A stretch of DNA of 64,000 bases from Nitrospira sp. (GTDB taxonomy: Bacteria; Nitrospirota; Nitrospiria; Nitrospirales; Nitrospiraceae), in NCBI GenBank assembly GCA_024760525.1, contig CP060499.1, positions 3,989,501-4,053,500 on the forward strand, in the 5' to 3' direction. Made by a program: the position numbers and the translations under genes. The notes below the pieces were generated by a model. The model was given only the letters and a program-made list of their open reading frames with translations. It was not told the DNA's origin and did no database searches. This document shows positions 9,280 through 16,653 of the stretch, piece after piece; position 1 is the stretch's first letter, and each line of letters opens with the position of its first letter.

Positions 9280-9948
9280 TCAGGACTGAGGCTTGTAATT
9301 CGTGCTGCCCGACTTAGTGAGCAGTTGCTGCAGCACGGCCCTTGCCTCAGGAATGAAGTCGACCCGTTTCAGTTTTTGAGCGATGGCCAGCGCGTCCGAG
9401 GCAAGGGTCACCGCCTCTTGATGGTGTCCATGCTCGCACCGGACTTTGGCGAGAGCCAATCTCGCGTTGACCGCCTTGGGCGCCTGATCGACGACTTGCT
9501 GCAATAGTCGCTCGCCCTCTTTGGAGTCCCCGCCCAGAATTCCTGGAAGCTTCACGAGCAAGGTTCCTTTGGCCGAGCGCGCATCGATATGATGCGGAGC
9601 GAGCTCAAGGGTCCGATCGAGTTCCTTCATCATGCGGCGGAGCCCGAAGACCGACGTGAGAGATTCTCCATCGACGCGAAGCAGCTCACCTAAGTTACAG
9701 AACAGCGAGAAATGCGCGTCCGGGTACTGCTCATCAGCTGCAACAGCCTGTTCCCCCAACGCCTGTCCTCTTTGGAAATGGGCCAGCCTGACTTCGCGTT
9801 CCTCGGCCACCCGCCCTTCAGTACATTCCTGTAGGGCCTTACTCGACAGCTCCCTGGCCGTCTCCTGTGCCAGAACCGGAAGTGGAACCAATGAGAGGCC
9901 GAGCGCAAGGATGCCGACGATGGCTAGGGGGAGGCGATGGATTCTCAT
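9280..9948 (-). CDS. Secreted TPR-repeat protein
   Basis: The protein is about 222 residues with a Sec signal peptide (MRIHRLPLAIVGILALGLSL, cleavage near VLAQE). Helical repeats follow, with TPR spacing, for example AVAADEQYPDAHFSLFCNLGE and AVNARLALAKVRCEHGHHQEAV. It is probably a periplasmic scaffold; no enzyme motif is seen. The start codon has no clear ribosome-binding site. A -24/-12-like element lies only about 15 bases upstream, so the transcript could be nearly leaderless. Its convergent neighbour is arfB. Confidence 0.75.
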   Translation of the reverse strand: MRIHRLPLAIVGILALGLSLVPLPVLAQETARELSSKALQECTEGRVAEEREVRLAHFQRGQALGEQAVAADEQYPDAHFSLFCNLGELLRVDGESLTSVFGLRRMMKELDRTLELAPHHIDARSAKGTLLVKLPGILGGDSKEGERLLQQVVDQAPKAVNARLALAKVRCEHGHHQEAVTLASDALAIAQKLKRVDFIPEARAVLQQLLTKSGSTNYKPQS

Positions 9949-9961
9949 ACTGTCTTGATCA

Positions 9962-9976
9962 GCAAATGTGGTGCCG
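9962..9976 (-). promoter_or_regulatory. Sigma-54-like -24/-12 element upstream of the TPR gene
   Basis: On the minus strand the sequence reads CGGCAC, five bases, TTGC, followed by T, with GG and GC ten bases apart. It differs from the TGGCAC-N5-TTGC consensus only in the first base. The predicted transcript start would be within a few bases of the TPR start codon. A nine-out-of-ten match is expected a few times per window by chance, so this is weaker than the two perfect sites. Confidence 0.35.
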
Positions 9977-10094
9977 TATCTTCAGAGACTGAACTGCTTG
10001 ATAACTGAGGGAGAATTTCGACCTCCCAGCCGAACAGGTTAAATTGTGCTGTACAAGATGTCCCGATACTGAAAAGTCGTGCTCACTAGATGGC

Positions 10095-10874
10095 CTAGTC
10101 TCCCGAGGCTATCATGCCCAGGATATTAAACCCTCCATCCACATAGATCACTTCGCCGGTAATGCCTCGCCCCAAAGAACTGACCAAGAATAAGGCGGTG
10201 TCGCCGACTTCACCTTGTTCTGTGGGACGCCGGAGCGGAGCCACCACCTTGTGGTGGTCGACCATTTTGGTAATGCCTGAGACACCTCGCGCGGCCAGTG
10301 TCTTAATCGGCCCGGCGGAGATCGCATTCACTCGAATATTCAGCGGGCCGATGTCGTGGGCCAGGTAGCGCACGGCCGACTCAAGCGCAGCTTTTGCCAC
10401 ACCCATGACATTGTAATGAGGGACCACGCGCTCGCTGCCCAGATACGTCAATGTGACGACCGAGCCTCCGGCAGGCATCAACGGTAATGCCGCTCGTGTG
10501 ACGGCCACAAGTGAATAGGCGCTGATGTCGAGCGCCATCGCAAACCCTTGTCGCGTGGTATTCACGAATTCACCCGCCAATTCTTCACGAGGTGCGAAGG
10601 CCAGGGAGTGGACAAGAAAATCGATTTGCCCCACTTCCTTCTGGACCTGTTGCATGAGCGAGGCAATTTCTCCATCATTACTGACATCGCAGGGAAAGGC
10701 TTTCGCGCCGGGCAACGTCGCAGCGAGCTCCTCCACATTTTGTTTCAGTCGTTCATTCTGATAATTGAAAAGAAGTTGCGCCCCCTGTCCGGCGGTTGAT
10801 TGCGCGATCGCCCACGCGATGCTGTGTTTGTTGGCCACGCCGATGATGAGTCCTTTTTTCCCCGTCAGCAACAT
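10095..10874 (-). CDS. fabI: Enoyl-[acyl-carrier-protein] reductase (NADH)
   Basis: This protein of about 259 residues is a short-chain dehydrogenase-type enoyl-ACP reductase, the last step of each fatty acid elongation cycle. The N-terminus MLLTGKKGLIIGVANKHSIA is the FabI-type cofactor-binding segment. The catalytic pair is in Y-x6-K (YNVMGVAK), and NAISAGPIKTLAARGVSG is the family substrate-loop region. The start at 10874 is chosen over 10922 because AAGGAGAAGAGGA lies just upstream and because FabI proteins begin here. It appears monocistronic. Confidence 0.95.
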   Translation of the reverse strand: MLLTGKKGLIIGVANKHSIAWAIAQSTAGQGAQLLFNYQNERLKQNVEELAATLPGAKAFPCDVSNDGEIASLMQQVQKEVGQIDFLVHSLAFAPREELAGEFVNTTRQGFAMALDISAYSLVAVTRAALPLMPAGGSVVTLTYLGSERVVPHYNVMGVAKAALESAVRYLAHDIGPLNIRVNAISAGPIKTLAARGVSGITKMVDHHKVVAPLRRPTEQGEVGDTALFLVSSLGRGITGEVIYVDGGFNILGMIASGD

Positions 10875-11218
10875 TGGTCCTCTTCTCCTTCTTTCAAGGT
10901 CAACGACAATTGTCGACGGCATGAGATGTCGACCAGGTTCCTCATCTCACACACAAATCGCCCCTTCCACCTGAGGATAGATCTGAGGTGTAGCGAGGCA
11001 CACCCTGGAGTCGGGAAGGGAAGATAGCACGATTCGTTCTCGCTGTGAACTGAGATACGCATGGCTTGAATCAACCAATGTAACCTGGGGCAGTTTAGTA
11101 GGGAGTAATGCCATACTGCCACAAGGATGTGTAGAAAGCGCTAACCCTGCACGATGGCAAGGTTCTAAACCTGCTGATTACTGAGCGCAAGGATGGCGCG
11201 GTCGAGATCGGCAGAGCA

Positions 11219-11234
11219 TGGCACCATGTTTGCT
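11219..11234 (+). promoter_or_regulatory. Consensus sigma-54 (-24/-12) promoter
   Basis: The sequence TGGCAC-CATGT-TTGCT matches TGGCAC-N5-TTGCW at every specified position, with GG at 11220-11221 and GC at 11232-11233. The expected transcript start is about 11245, some 50 bases before the ATG of the lysine-rich repeat gene. A perfect match of this length is expected about 0.1 times in 64 kb on both strands. Confidence 0.75.
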
Positions 11235-11248
11235 GAGCACTCTCTTAG

Positions 11249-11266
11249 GTGCCGAGTGGTCGGCAC
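11249..11266 (+). other. Hairpin in the 5' leader of the lysine-rich gene
   Basis: GTGCCGA and TCGGCAC form a perfect 7-base-pair stem with a GTGG loop, just downstream of the predicted sigma-54 transcript start. It is probably a 5' mRNA stabiliser or a weak regulatory element. Its function is not known. Confidence 0.5.
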
Positions 11267-11294
11267 ACAACTCATTCACGGGAGGTAACTACTT

Positions 11295-11507
11295 ATGAAG
11301 AGCATATTGATGACAATCATGGCAGTGGCGGTTGCGGTCACCTTCAGCGCACCATCTTTCGCCGGTGAGAAGAAAGAGGAAAAGAAGGGTGGCAAGGTTG
11401 TTGAGAGCATCTATGCGGCTGAGACCTTCAGCGACAAGAAAGAAGAGAAGAAGGGCGGCAAGGCTGAGACCTTCAGTGACAAGAAGGAAGAGAAGAAGGG
11501 GAAGTAA
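11295..11507 (+). CDS. Secreted lysine/glutamate-rich repeat protein
   Basis: The 70-residue precursor has a clear Sec signal peptide (MKSILMTIMAVAVAVTFSAPSFA, cleavage after AFA-like SFA). The mature part of about 47 residues is almost entirely repeats: KKEEKKGGK, then ETFSDKKEEKKGGKA, then ETFSDKKEEKKGK. The DNA shows a 45-base tandem repeat (copies begin at 11421 and 11466). The mature product is highly charged, probably disordered and periplasmic. A strong site GGGAGGT lies 9 bases before the ATG. Transcription is predicted from the sigma-54 promoter at 11219. Function is unknown; a polyelectrolyte, cation-binding or stress role is conceivable. Confidence 0.8.
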   Translation: MKSILMTIMAVAVAVTFSAPSFAGEKKEEKKGGKVVESIYAAETFSDKKEEKKGGKAETFSDKKEEKKGK

Positions 11508-11658
11508 GCTTTTGGTTTGCTGAGGCGAGCTGACTGGGGGTACTCCACTTTACTCGCTGTGGATGTGCCCCCAAACCATCCTGACGTATCTTCTTCCGTG
11601 ATCATGCATACACGCACCGACAGCGAAGGGGGTACACTCTTTTCACCGATATCGTTAA

Positions 11659-12177
11659 TTATCGAGTTGTGCCATTCCGTATGTAGACCGCTTGTAAACC
11701 TACGATCGTCTTTCCATCTCTGATGGTCCCATCCTGGATCATGCGAATCGCCTGATCCAGCGGCATTTCGACGACATCCAACACCTCATCTCGATCCAGT
11801 TGTTGCCGTCCTTTTGTAAGACCGGTGGCCTTGTAGACGTGAATGACTTCATCCGCAAATCCCGGCGCGGTGAAGATACTGGAAAGCAGCTCAAACGACG
11901 ACGCTCGATAGCCGACTTCTTCTTCCAATTCTCGTGAAGCACAATTCAGTGGATCTTCTCCGGGAGAAAGTTTTCCGGCCGGAATCTCGTAAATGAATCC
12001 TCCTGCAGCGTGCCGGAACTGTCGAATCAAGACCACCGCCCCATCGTCCTTTACCGGAACCACCGCGGAAGCCCCCGGATGGCGAATGGTTTCGAGATCC
12101 ACCGTGACCCCGTTCGGTAACTGTACGGTATCGACGTTCAACGTAACGACTTTTCCAGTATAGATGTTACGGACCAT
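11659..12177 (-). CDS. NUDIX hydrolase, ADP-ribose pyrophosphatase type
   Basis: The 172-residue protein has the Nudix box from GEDPLNCASRELEEEVGY, which fits G-x5-E-x7-REUxEExGU. Upstream AVVLIRQFRHAAGGFIYEIPAGKL is characteristic of the ADP-ribose pyrophosphatase (NudF/YffH-like) subgroup. It probably hydrolyses ADP-ribose or similar nucleotide sugars using Mg2+. It is convergent with the lysine-rich gene and lies 70 bases downstream of gcvT's stop-side neighbour on the same strand. Confidence 0.88.
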   Translation of the reverse strand: MVRNIYTGKVVTLNVDTVQLPNGVTVDLETIRHPGASAVVPVKDDGAVVLIRQFRHAAGGFIYEIPAGKLSPGEDPLNCASRELEEEVGYRASSFELLSSIFTAPGFADEVIHVYKATGLTKGRQQLDRDEVLDVVEMPLDQAIRMIQDGTIRDGKTIVGLQAVYIRNGTTR

Positions 12178-12247
12178 TCGATAGTCTCCTCAGGTGCTCA
12201 CCATCGTTTTTCATCAGGCAGATGACCACTGACGGTGCGTGTCCCAC

Positions 12248-13351
12248 TTACTTGGAAGGACGTCGATAGAACGGCGGCTTCACGATCCTCGCTGGAACCA
12301 TTTTCCCCCTGATGTCGATCATGACGTCCGTCCCGGGTTTCATGTATGCCGAAGACACAAAGCCCAAACCGATCCCCTTCTGAAGAAGAGGGGAAAGATT
12401 ACCGCTGGTCACCTCGCCGATCGGTGACTGCGGCGGTGATGAAGAGAGAATCTTGAAGCCATGTCGGGGAACGCCCTTTTCCAACAATTCAAAACCGACG
12501 AATCGGCGGGATACGCCCGCTTGCAGTTGTGCAGTCAACACGGTCTTTCCGAGGAACTCCCCCTTCTCAAAGTTCACCGCCCATTCCGCCCCAGCTTCGA
12601 TCGGCGTCGTTCCTTCGTCGATATCGTTGCCATAAAGCAGATATCCCATTTCGAGGCGAAGGAGATCGCGGGCACCGAGCCCGGCCGGTTTCAAACCAAA
12701 CGGCTTGCCTGTGTCCAGCAATCTCTCCCAGACGGTGGAGGCTTGCCCGTACACATAGAATTCGTAGCCAAACTCGCCTGTATAGCCCGTTCTGGCCACC
12801 AGGCACTCCACGCCGCCGATCCGAAGCGTGGTTGATTCTCTGAGTTTGAGGTGATCCAGCTCGATCAACCCGAGCGCGGCCACGATCGATCGCGCCGCAG
12901 ATCCCTGCAAGGCGATTTGAGCGATCTCCGCCGAACGGTCGGAGATGTGGCAGTCGGGGAATGCCTGACTGTGCTCACGAAGCCAGGAGAGAACCTTGTC
13001 ACGGTTTGAGGCGTTGACACAGAGAAGAAATTCTCCCGCCCGAGCCAGCCGATAGACGAAGATATCGTCCTTGATGCCGCCCTGCTCGTTGCACAGCATC
13101 GAATACTGCGCGTACAAGGGCTTCAGCGTAGCGAGATCATTCGTCGTCATTCGCTGAAGGAAAGACTCCGCCCCGGACCCACTGACCACAATTCGGCCCA
13201 TATGGCTGACATCAAAGAGGCCGGCTTTGCAGCGGACGGTTTGATACTCATCCACCACGCCGGTATATTGAATGGGCATTTCCCATCCGGCGAAGTCGAC
13301 CAACTTTGCGCCGGCAGCGCGATGCTGCAGGATGAGAGGGGTCTGTTGCAC
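12248..13351 (-). CDS. gcvT: Glycine cleavage system T protein (aminomethyltransferase)
   Basis: The product is about 367 residues and transfers the methylene group from aminomethyl-lipoyl GcvH to tetrahydrofolate. Family signatures are present: FAGWEMPIQYTGVVDEY near the N-terminus, GLFDVSHMGRI, QGSAAR, and ARTGYTGEFGYEFYV with LGARDLLRLEMGYLLYGNDID. I chose the GTG at 13351, just after the FKBP stop; a TTG at 13387 overlapping the FKBP gene is also possible. No gcvH or gcvP is adjacent, so the rest of the system must be elsewhere. It is probably co-transcribed with the FKBP gene. Confidence 0.9.
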   Translation of the reverse strand: MQQTPLILQHRAAGAKLVDFAGWEMPIQYTGVVDEYQTVRCKAGLFDVSHMGRIVVSGSGAESFLQRMTTNDLATLKPLYAQYSMLCNEQGGIKDDIFVYRLARAGEFLLCVNASNRDKVLSWLREHSQAFPDCHISDRSAEIAQIALQGSAARSIVAALGLIELDHLKLRESTTLRIGGVECLVARTGYTGEFGYEFYVYGQASTVWERLLDTGKPFGLKPAGLGARDLLRLEMGYLLYGNDIDEGTTPIEAGAEWAVNFEKGEFLGKTVLTAQLQAGVSRRFVGFELLEKGVPRHGFKILSSSPPQSPIGEVTSGNLSPLLQKGIGLGFVSSAYMKPGTDVMIDIRGKMVPARIVKPPFYRRPSK

Positions 13352-13358
13352 GGCGATG

Positions 13359-13796
13359 TCACCGCACTCCGAGCAATTCGACGTCAAAAATCAGCGTGGC
13401 GTTTGGTGGGATCACTCCGCCTGCACCGCGTGGCCCGTATCCTAGGTCGGAAGGAATGGTCAATTTGCGTTTCCCACCCACTTTCATTCCTTGCACCCCT
13501 TCGTCCCAGCCTTTGATGACGCGTCCTGCCCCAAGGGGAAACGAGAAAGGCTGCCCACGATCGACCGAGCTGTCGAATTTTTTGCCGTTCTCCAACCAGC
13601 CCGTGTAGTGCACCGTCGCGTTCTTGCCGGCGACGGCCACGTCGCCGGTGCCGACCACCTGGTCGACGTATTTGAGCCCGGACGGCGTGCTGACTTCTTG
13701 CGCGTTCTCACCTGCTGCCATAATGTTTCCCCCTCCCAGTGTCGATAGTAAAACCGACAGTGTACAGATAGCTATTCTGCTCAGACGTTTCATCAC
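13359..13796 (-). CDS. Secreted FKBP-type peptidyl-prolyl cis-trans isomerase
   Basis: The 145-residue protein has a signal peptide (RIAICTLSVLLSTLGGGNIMAAG) followed by one FKBP domain. Family residues are seen in VHYTGWLENGKKFDSS, PFSFPLGAGRVIKGWDEGV, and LGYGPRGAGGVIPPNATLIF. It probably assists folding in the periplasm. It ends directly before gcvT. Confidence 0.93.
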   Translation of the reverse strand: MMKRLSRIAICTLSVLLSTLGGGNIMAAGENAQEVSTPSGLKYVDQVVGTGDVAVAGKNATVHYTGWLENGKKFDSSVDRGQPFSFPLGAGRVIKGWDEGVQGMKVGGKRKLTIPSDLGYGPRGAGGVIPPNATLIFDVELLGVR

Positions 13797-13838
13797 GTTC
13801 TCCTTCTTGTGTTCTATGGCACGGAAGAGATCACCAGG

Positions 13839-15023
13839 TCAACTGTGACGTGACGACGAGTGGCGCTCTGCAAAAAGCGCCATACCGGCGGTGTACCCAT
13901 GCAGGAAGTTTCGGTGACCGATGGGTCCAATCTCGCCTTGCGCAAAGAACCCCGCAACGGGAATTCGCCCCAGTTGCTGGGTCAGTGCAGCGGCATCATG
14001 ATTCGGTCGGCCAAAGAGTCCTCGACCACGACCGCAACAGCTGAACATGAGCGCTCCCAGGGGGGGATGCCGACGACCGGCTCGGTCGGCAGCCAGAAGA
14101 GAGTTCAAATCTTCGCTGGCGGATTCCGCATCCCGAAGATGGAATTGCACGGTTTGCCCCTCTTGCACCACATCTCCGATCGCGACAGCGCCCGTGGTTT
14201 GGTCAGCCCCGAGCAGATTGCGAATGAGAAAATCTCCTCGCTCAAATCGGTTCCGATGTTCATCGATGACAATGCCGAGATGGAGCGCCCGATGCGCGCG
14301 GCGGCGGTCCTCTTCCGTCAGCGATTCGAAGACGGCCTGCAACCGCTCCAGTGCGGGCACGCCTCCGAGTTCGTGAATCAGATTGTGTTCCGCCTTTGTG
14401 ACGACGAACCGGTCGCCGATCAGACGACACCCTTGGGAGATGATAGGCCGAATATCCACAGCCCCCGATAGTCGGATCCCCACCAGGCCGCCCTCAAAGA
14501 CTTGATCATTGAGGACCAACCGATTCATGCCGGCCTCCTGCCCACCTCCGGCCAACCCGCCAACGGCCTTGGCTCCCGGATACCGGTCGTCCACCAGCCC
14601 AAGGATTTCTTGAACCGGGGCGGTGAAGGGATCTGCCAGCAGGAGGAAAGAGTCATCCCCTGCCCCTGGCTGAGGCCATCCAGCGAGTTGAAACTGATCG
14701 TGTGTCTGTGAAAACGATGATCGCAACGGGTGGATGTCGACGTCAGGGAGCGCGGCCGCCCAAACGGTGATTGCCGGGGTTGTCTCTAACTCTTCTGCAC
14801 CGGAAATGACGCCCTCTCCGCTGCACCCGATCAGCCATTTGGGGCGAAGGGTTCGCGTGAGCACGCTCGCCAAAAGTTCAGCGTGTTCGGCATGATGTGC
14901 CGAGAAGAACAGGCAGGCAAGGTCGATCGCCGTACCGCTCAGCTGTGCGCAAATACCATCGGCCACCTCACGGGCGGCGGCTTCCGTCTCTGACTGTTTC
15001 GACAGGGCTACAGCGAACTGCAC
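13839..15023 (-). CDS. FIST-domain sensory protein
   Basis: The 394-residue protein fits the FIST_N plus FIST_C arrangement. The N-terminal half includes LIGCSGEGVISGAEELE and a later VGGLAGGGQEAG segment. The C-terminal half includes GDFLIRNLLGADQTTGAVAIGD, ALMFSCCGRGRGLFG and VAGFFAQGEIGPIG, which are highly typical FIST_C motifs. FIST proteins are thought to bind small ligands such as amino acids and feed signal transduction. No kinase or cyclase domain is fused here. It lies between the FKBP gene and a small hypothetical gene on the same strand. Confidence 0.88.
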   Translation of the reverse strand: MQFAVALSKQSETEAAAREVADGICAQLSGTAIDLACLFFSAHHAEHAELLASVLTRTLRPKWLIGCSGEGVISGAEELETTPAITVWAAALPDVDIHPLRSSFSQTHDQFQLAGWPQPGAGDDSFLLLADPFTAPVQEILGLVDDRYPGAKAVGGLAGGGQEAGMNRLVLNDQVFEGGLVGIRLSGAVDIRPIISQGCRLIGDRFVVTKAEHNLIHELGGVPALERLQAVFESLTEEDRRRAHRALHLGIVIDEHRNRFERGDFLIRNLLGADQTTGAVAIGDVVQEGQTVQFHLRDAESASEDLNSLLAADRAGRRHPPLGALMFSCCGRGRGLFGRPNHDAAALTQQLGRIPVAGFFAQGEIGPIGHRNFLHGYTAGMALFAERHSSSRHS

Positions 15024-15098
15024 GGTCGTGCCTCGTTGCCAGGAAAAACGATGAACAGCACGAAGAAGGGACGACGAACGATTCCGAGGTGTTACGAG

Positions 15099-15326
15099 TC
15101 AGACTCCCGGATCCATCCGCTGAGATCGGGTCTGCGCCAGCTTCTTATAGTACCGCCACAGGTACGAATGGTAGTCGTCGACTTGAGCCAGGAGGTAATG
15201 CAGTTCAGTCGGGTCCTCGGTTTCAAGCGCATGGAGCATTCTCGTTTTCAGGAATTCCCCAAATGCCTCGGTCTTTTGCACCGCCGTCAGCAGCTGCAGC
15301 CCCCCCCCGATCTGGTATTGGCTCAT
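15099..15326 (-). CDS. Small conserved-looking hypothetical protein
   Basis: A 75-residue soluble, mostly helical protein (for example AVQKTEAFGEFLKTRML and LLAQVDDYHSYLWRYYKKL). The ATG at 15326 is preceded by GGGAGGGATGGT, a strong ribosome-binding site, which rules out the longer frame to 15479. It lies 75 bases before the FIST gene on the same strand, so they may be co-transcribed. Function unknown. Confidence 0.65.
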   Translation of the reverse strand: MSQYQIGGGLQLLTAVQKTEAFGEFLKTRMLHALETEDPTELHYLLAQVDDYHSYLWRYYKKLAQTRSQRMDPGV

Positions 15327-15423
15327 ACCATCCCTCCCGGTTAACGTGCCGCAGGATAACGAGGGAAGAGCCACATTTGCAAGCGTTGCTCGCTTCGCAA
15401 CAGGTATGCAGGAGTCCTTGCGA

Positions 15424-16653
15424 TCAGTTTGGTCGCCCACCAGACAGGAGCGCGTTGAGGCGATCGAGGTCGATCGCATCGGCCCGATGACCGTCTCGCC
15501 CGACCACCGTCGTGGCCGTCGTCAGGGCGTTCAAAATCGCTTCCTCCGTCGCTTCTACCGTTGCAGCAATCAGGGGGTTGAGGTGTGTATCCGCCAGATG
15601 CGTGAGTGTAAAGACCGGCTCTTTGGGATAGTGGGGGATCACGTTCGCGGTGGAAAATGCCAAGATGAAATCACCGCTCCCGTGGCGAACGGTCGAGCCG
15701 GTTCGGGCGAGACCGAGCGCAGCGCGTTTCGCAAGGCGCGTAAGTTGTCTACCGTCCAACGGCGCATCGGTGGCGATCACAATGATGATAGACCCTTCGC
15801 TTTGACCGGGTGAACGTGCTTCGGAGAGCTGCGGCGGCTGTTGATAGAGCTTTCCGACCGGCACGTTGGCGACTATCAATTCCGGTTTCCGGCCGTGGTT
15901 CGCATTCACGAGCACCCCGAGCGTATAGCCTCCTTCTTCGTCGGATACTTTTCTCGACGCTGTGCCGATACCGCCTTTGAACCCATACGACACCATACCG
16001 GTGCCGGCGCCGACTGTACCTTCTTTGACCGGACCGCTACTCGCGCTGTCCAACGCAGCGATCACATCCCGTTCCGAGACATGGCGCCCCTGGATGTCGT
16101 TGAGTCGGCCGTCGTCGCACTCCGCCACGACCGGCGTCAGCGTATCATCGGTAATGCCAATCTCAGGATAGTGACGAATCATCCAGCTCACCACTCCGTT
16201 GGCGACTCGAGGGACGTTTAGCGTGTTCGTCAGGGCGATCGGATACTCGAGAAATCCCGACTCCGCCACCCAGGAGAGGCCGGTCATTTCACCTGTTCCA
16301 TTGAGCACGAAGGCTCCGGCCGCAACTTTTTTGTGCCAGACATCCTCGCGCGGAATGATCACGGTCACGCCGGTCCTTACCGGTCCGTCTCCAGGTCTTA
16401 ATGGCCCTTCGCCTCGTGTCAACGTCGTATGGCCGACTTTGACTCCCTCCACGTCGGTAATCGCATTGAATGGGCCGGGCTGGTATTGGCCGACCACGAT
16501 CCCCAAATCGCGCGCACGTTGCCGCTGTCGATCCGGCTCGGCTGCGGCGGTGAACAGGCACCCTGACAGCAGGGCAGTCACACAGGACAGAATCAGCAAC
16601 CGGGCCGGTCGTTCGCCGACGGCCCACATCGCCAATAGAGCATTAGACTTCAT
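15424..16653 (-). CDS. P1/DmpA-family peptidase, lipoprotein
   Basis: The product is about 409 residues. It begins with a lipoprotein signal ending in LLSGC, so it is probably anchored in the outer or inner membrane facing the periplasm. The body matches the DmpA/P1 (S58) family of self-processing N-terminal nucleophile aminopeptidases: ITDVEGVKVGHTTL, GPVRTGVTVIIPR, and GTVGAGTGMVSYGFKGGIGTASR before the expected cleavage region, and IIVIATDAPLDGRQLTRLAKRA. The start at 16653 overlaps the nuclease stop by 11 bases; longer frames to 16752 are inside the upstream gene. It is the last gene of an overlapping operon. Confidence 0.88.
   Translation of the reverse strand: MKSNALLAMWAVGERPARLLILSCVTALLSGCLFTAAAEPDRQRQRARDLGIVVGQYQPGPFNAITDVEGVKVGHTTLTRGEGPLRPGDGPVRTGVTVIIPREDVWHKKVAAGAFVLNGTGEMTGLSWVAESGFLEYPIALTNTLNVPRVANGVVSWMIRHYPEIGITDDTLTPVVAECDDGRLNDIQGRHVSERDVIAALDSASSGPVKEGTVGAGTGMVSYGFKGGIGTASRKVSDEEGGYTLGVLVNANHGRKPELIVANVPVGKLYQQPPQLSEARSPGQSEGSIIIVIATDAPLDGRQLTRLAKRAALGLARTGSTVRHGSGDFILAFSTANVIPHYPKEPVFTLTHLADTHLNPLIAATVEATEEAILNALTTATTVVGRDGHRADAIDLDRLNALLSGGRPN

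Larger units (their letters stand above)
10875..11294. other. Intergenic region holding divergent regulatory signals
   Basis: This is about 420 bases between fabI (minus) and the lysine-rich gene (plus). Near fabI are a 12-base palindrome CGACAATTGTCG at 10904-10915 and a spaced repeat of GTCGAC. Further right are a short inverted repeat AGGTT-CTA-AACCT at 11160-11172, a consensus sigma-54 promoter at 11219-11234, and a hairpin in the predicted 5' leader at 11249-11266. No gene is seen. Confidence 0.6.
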
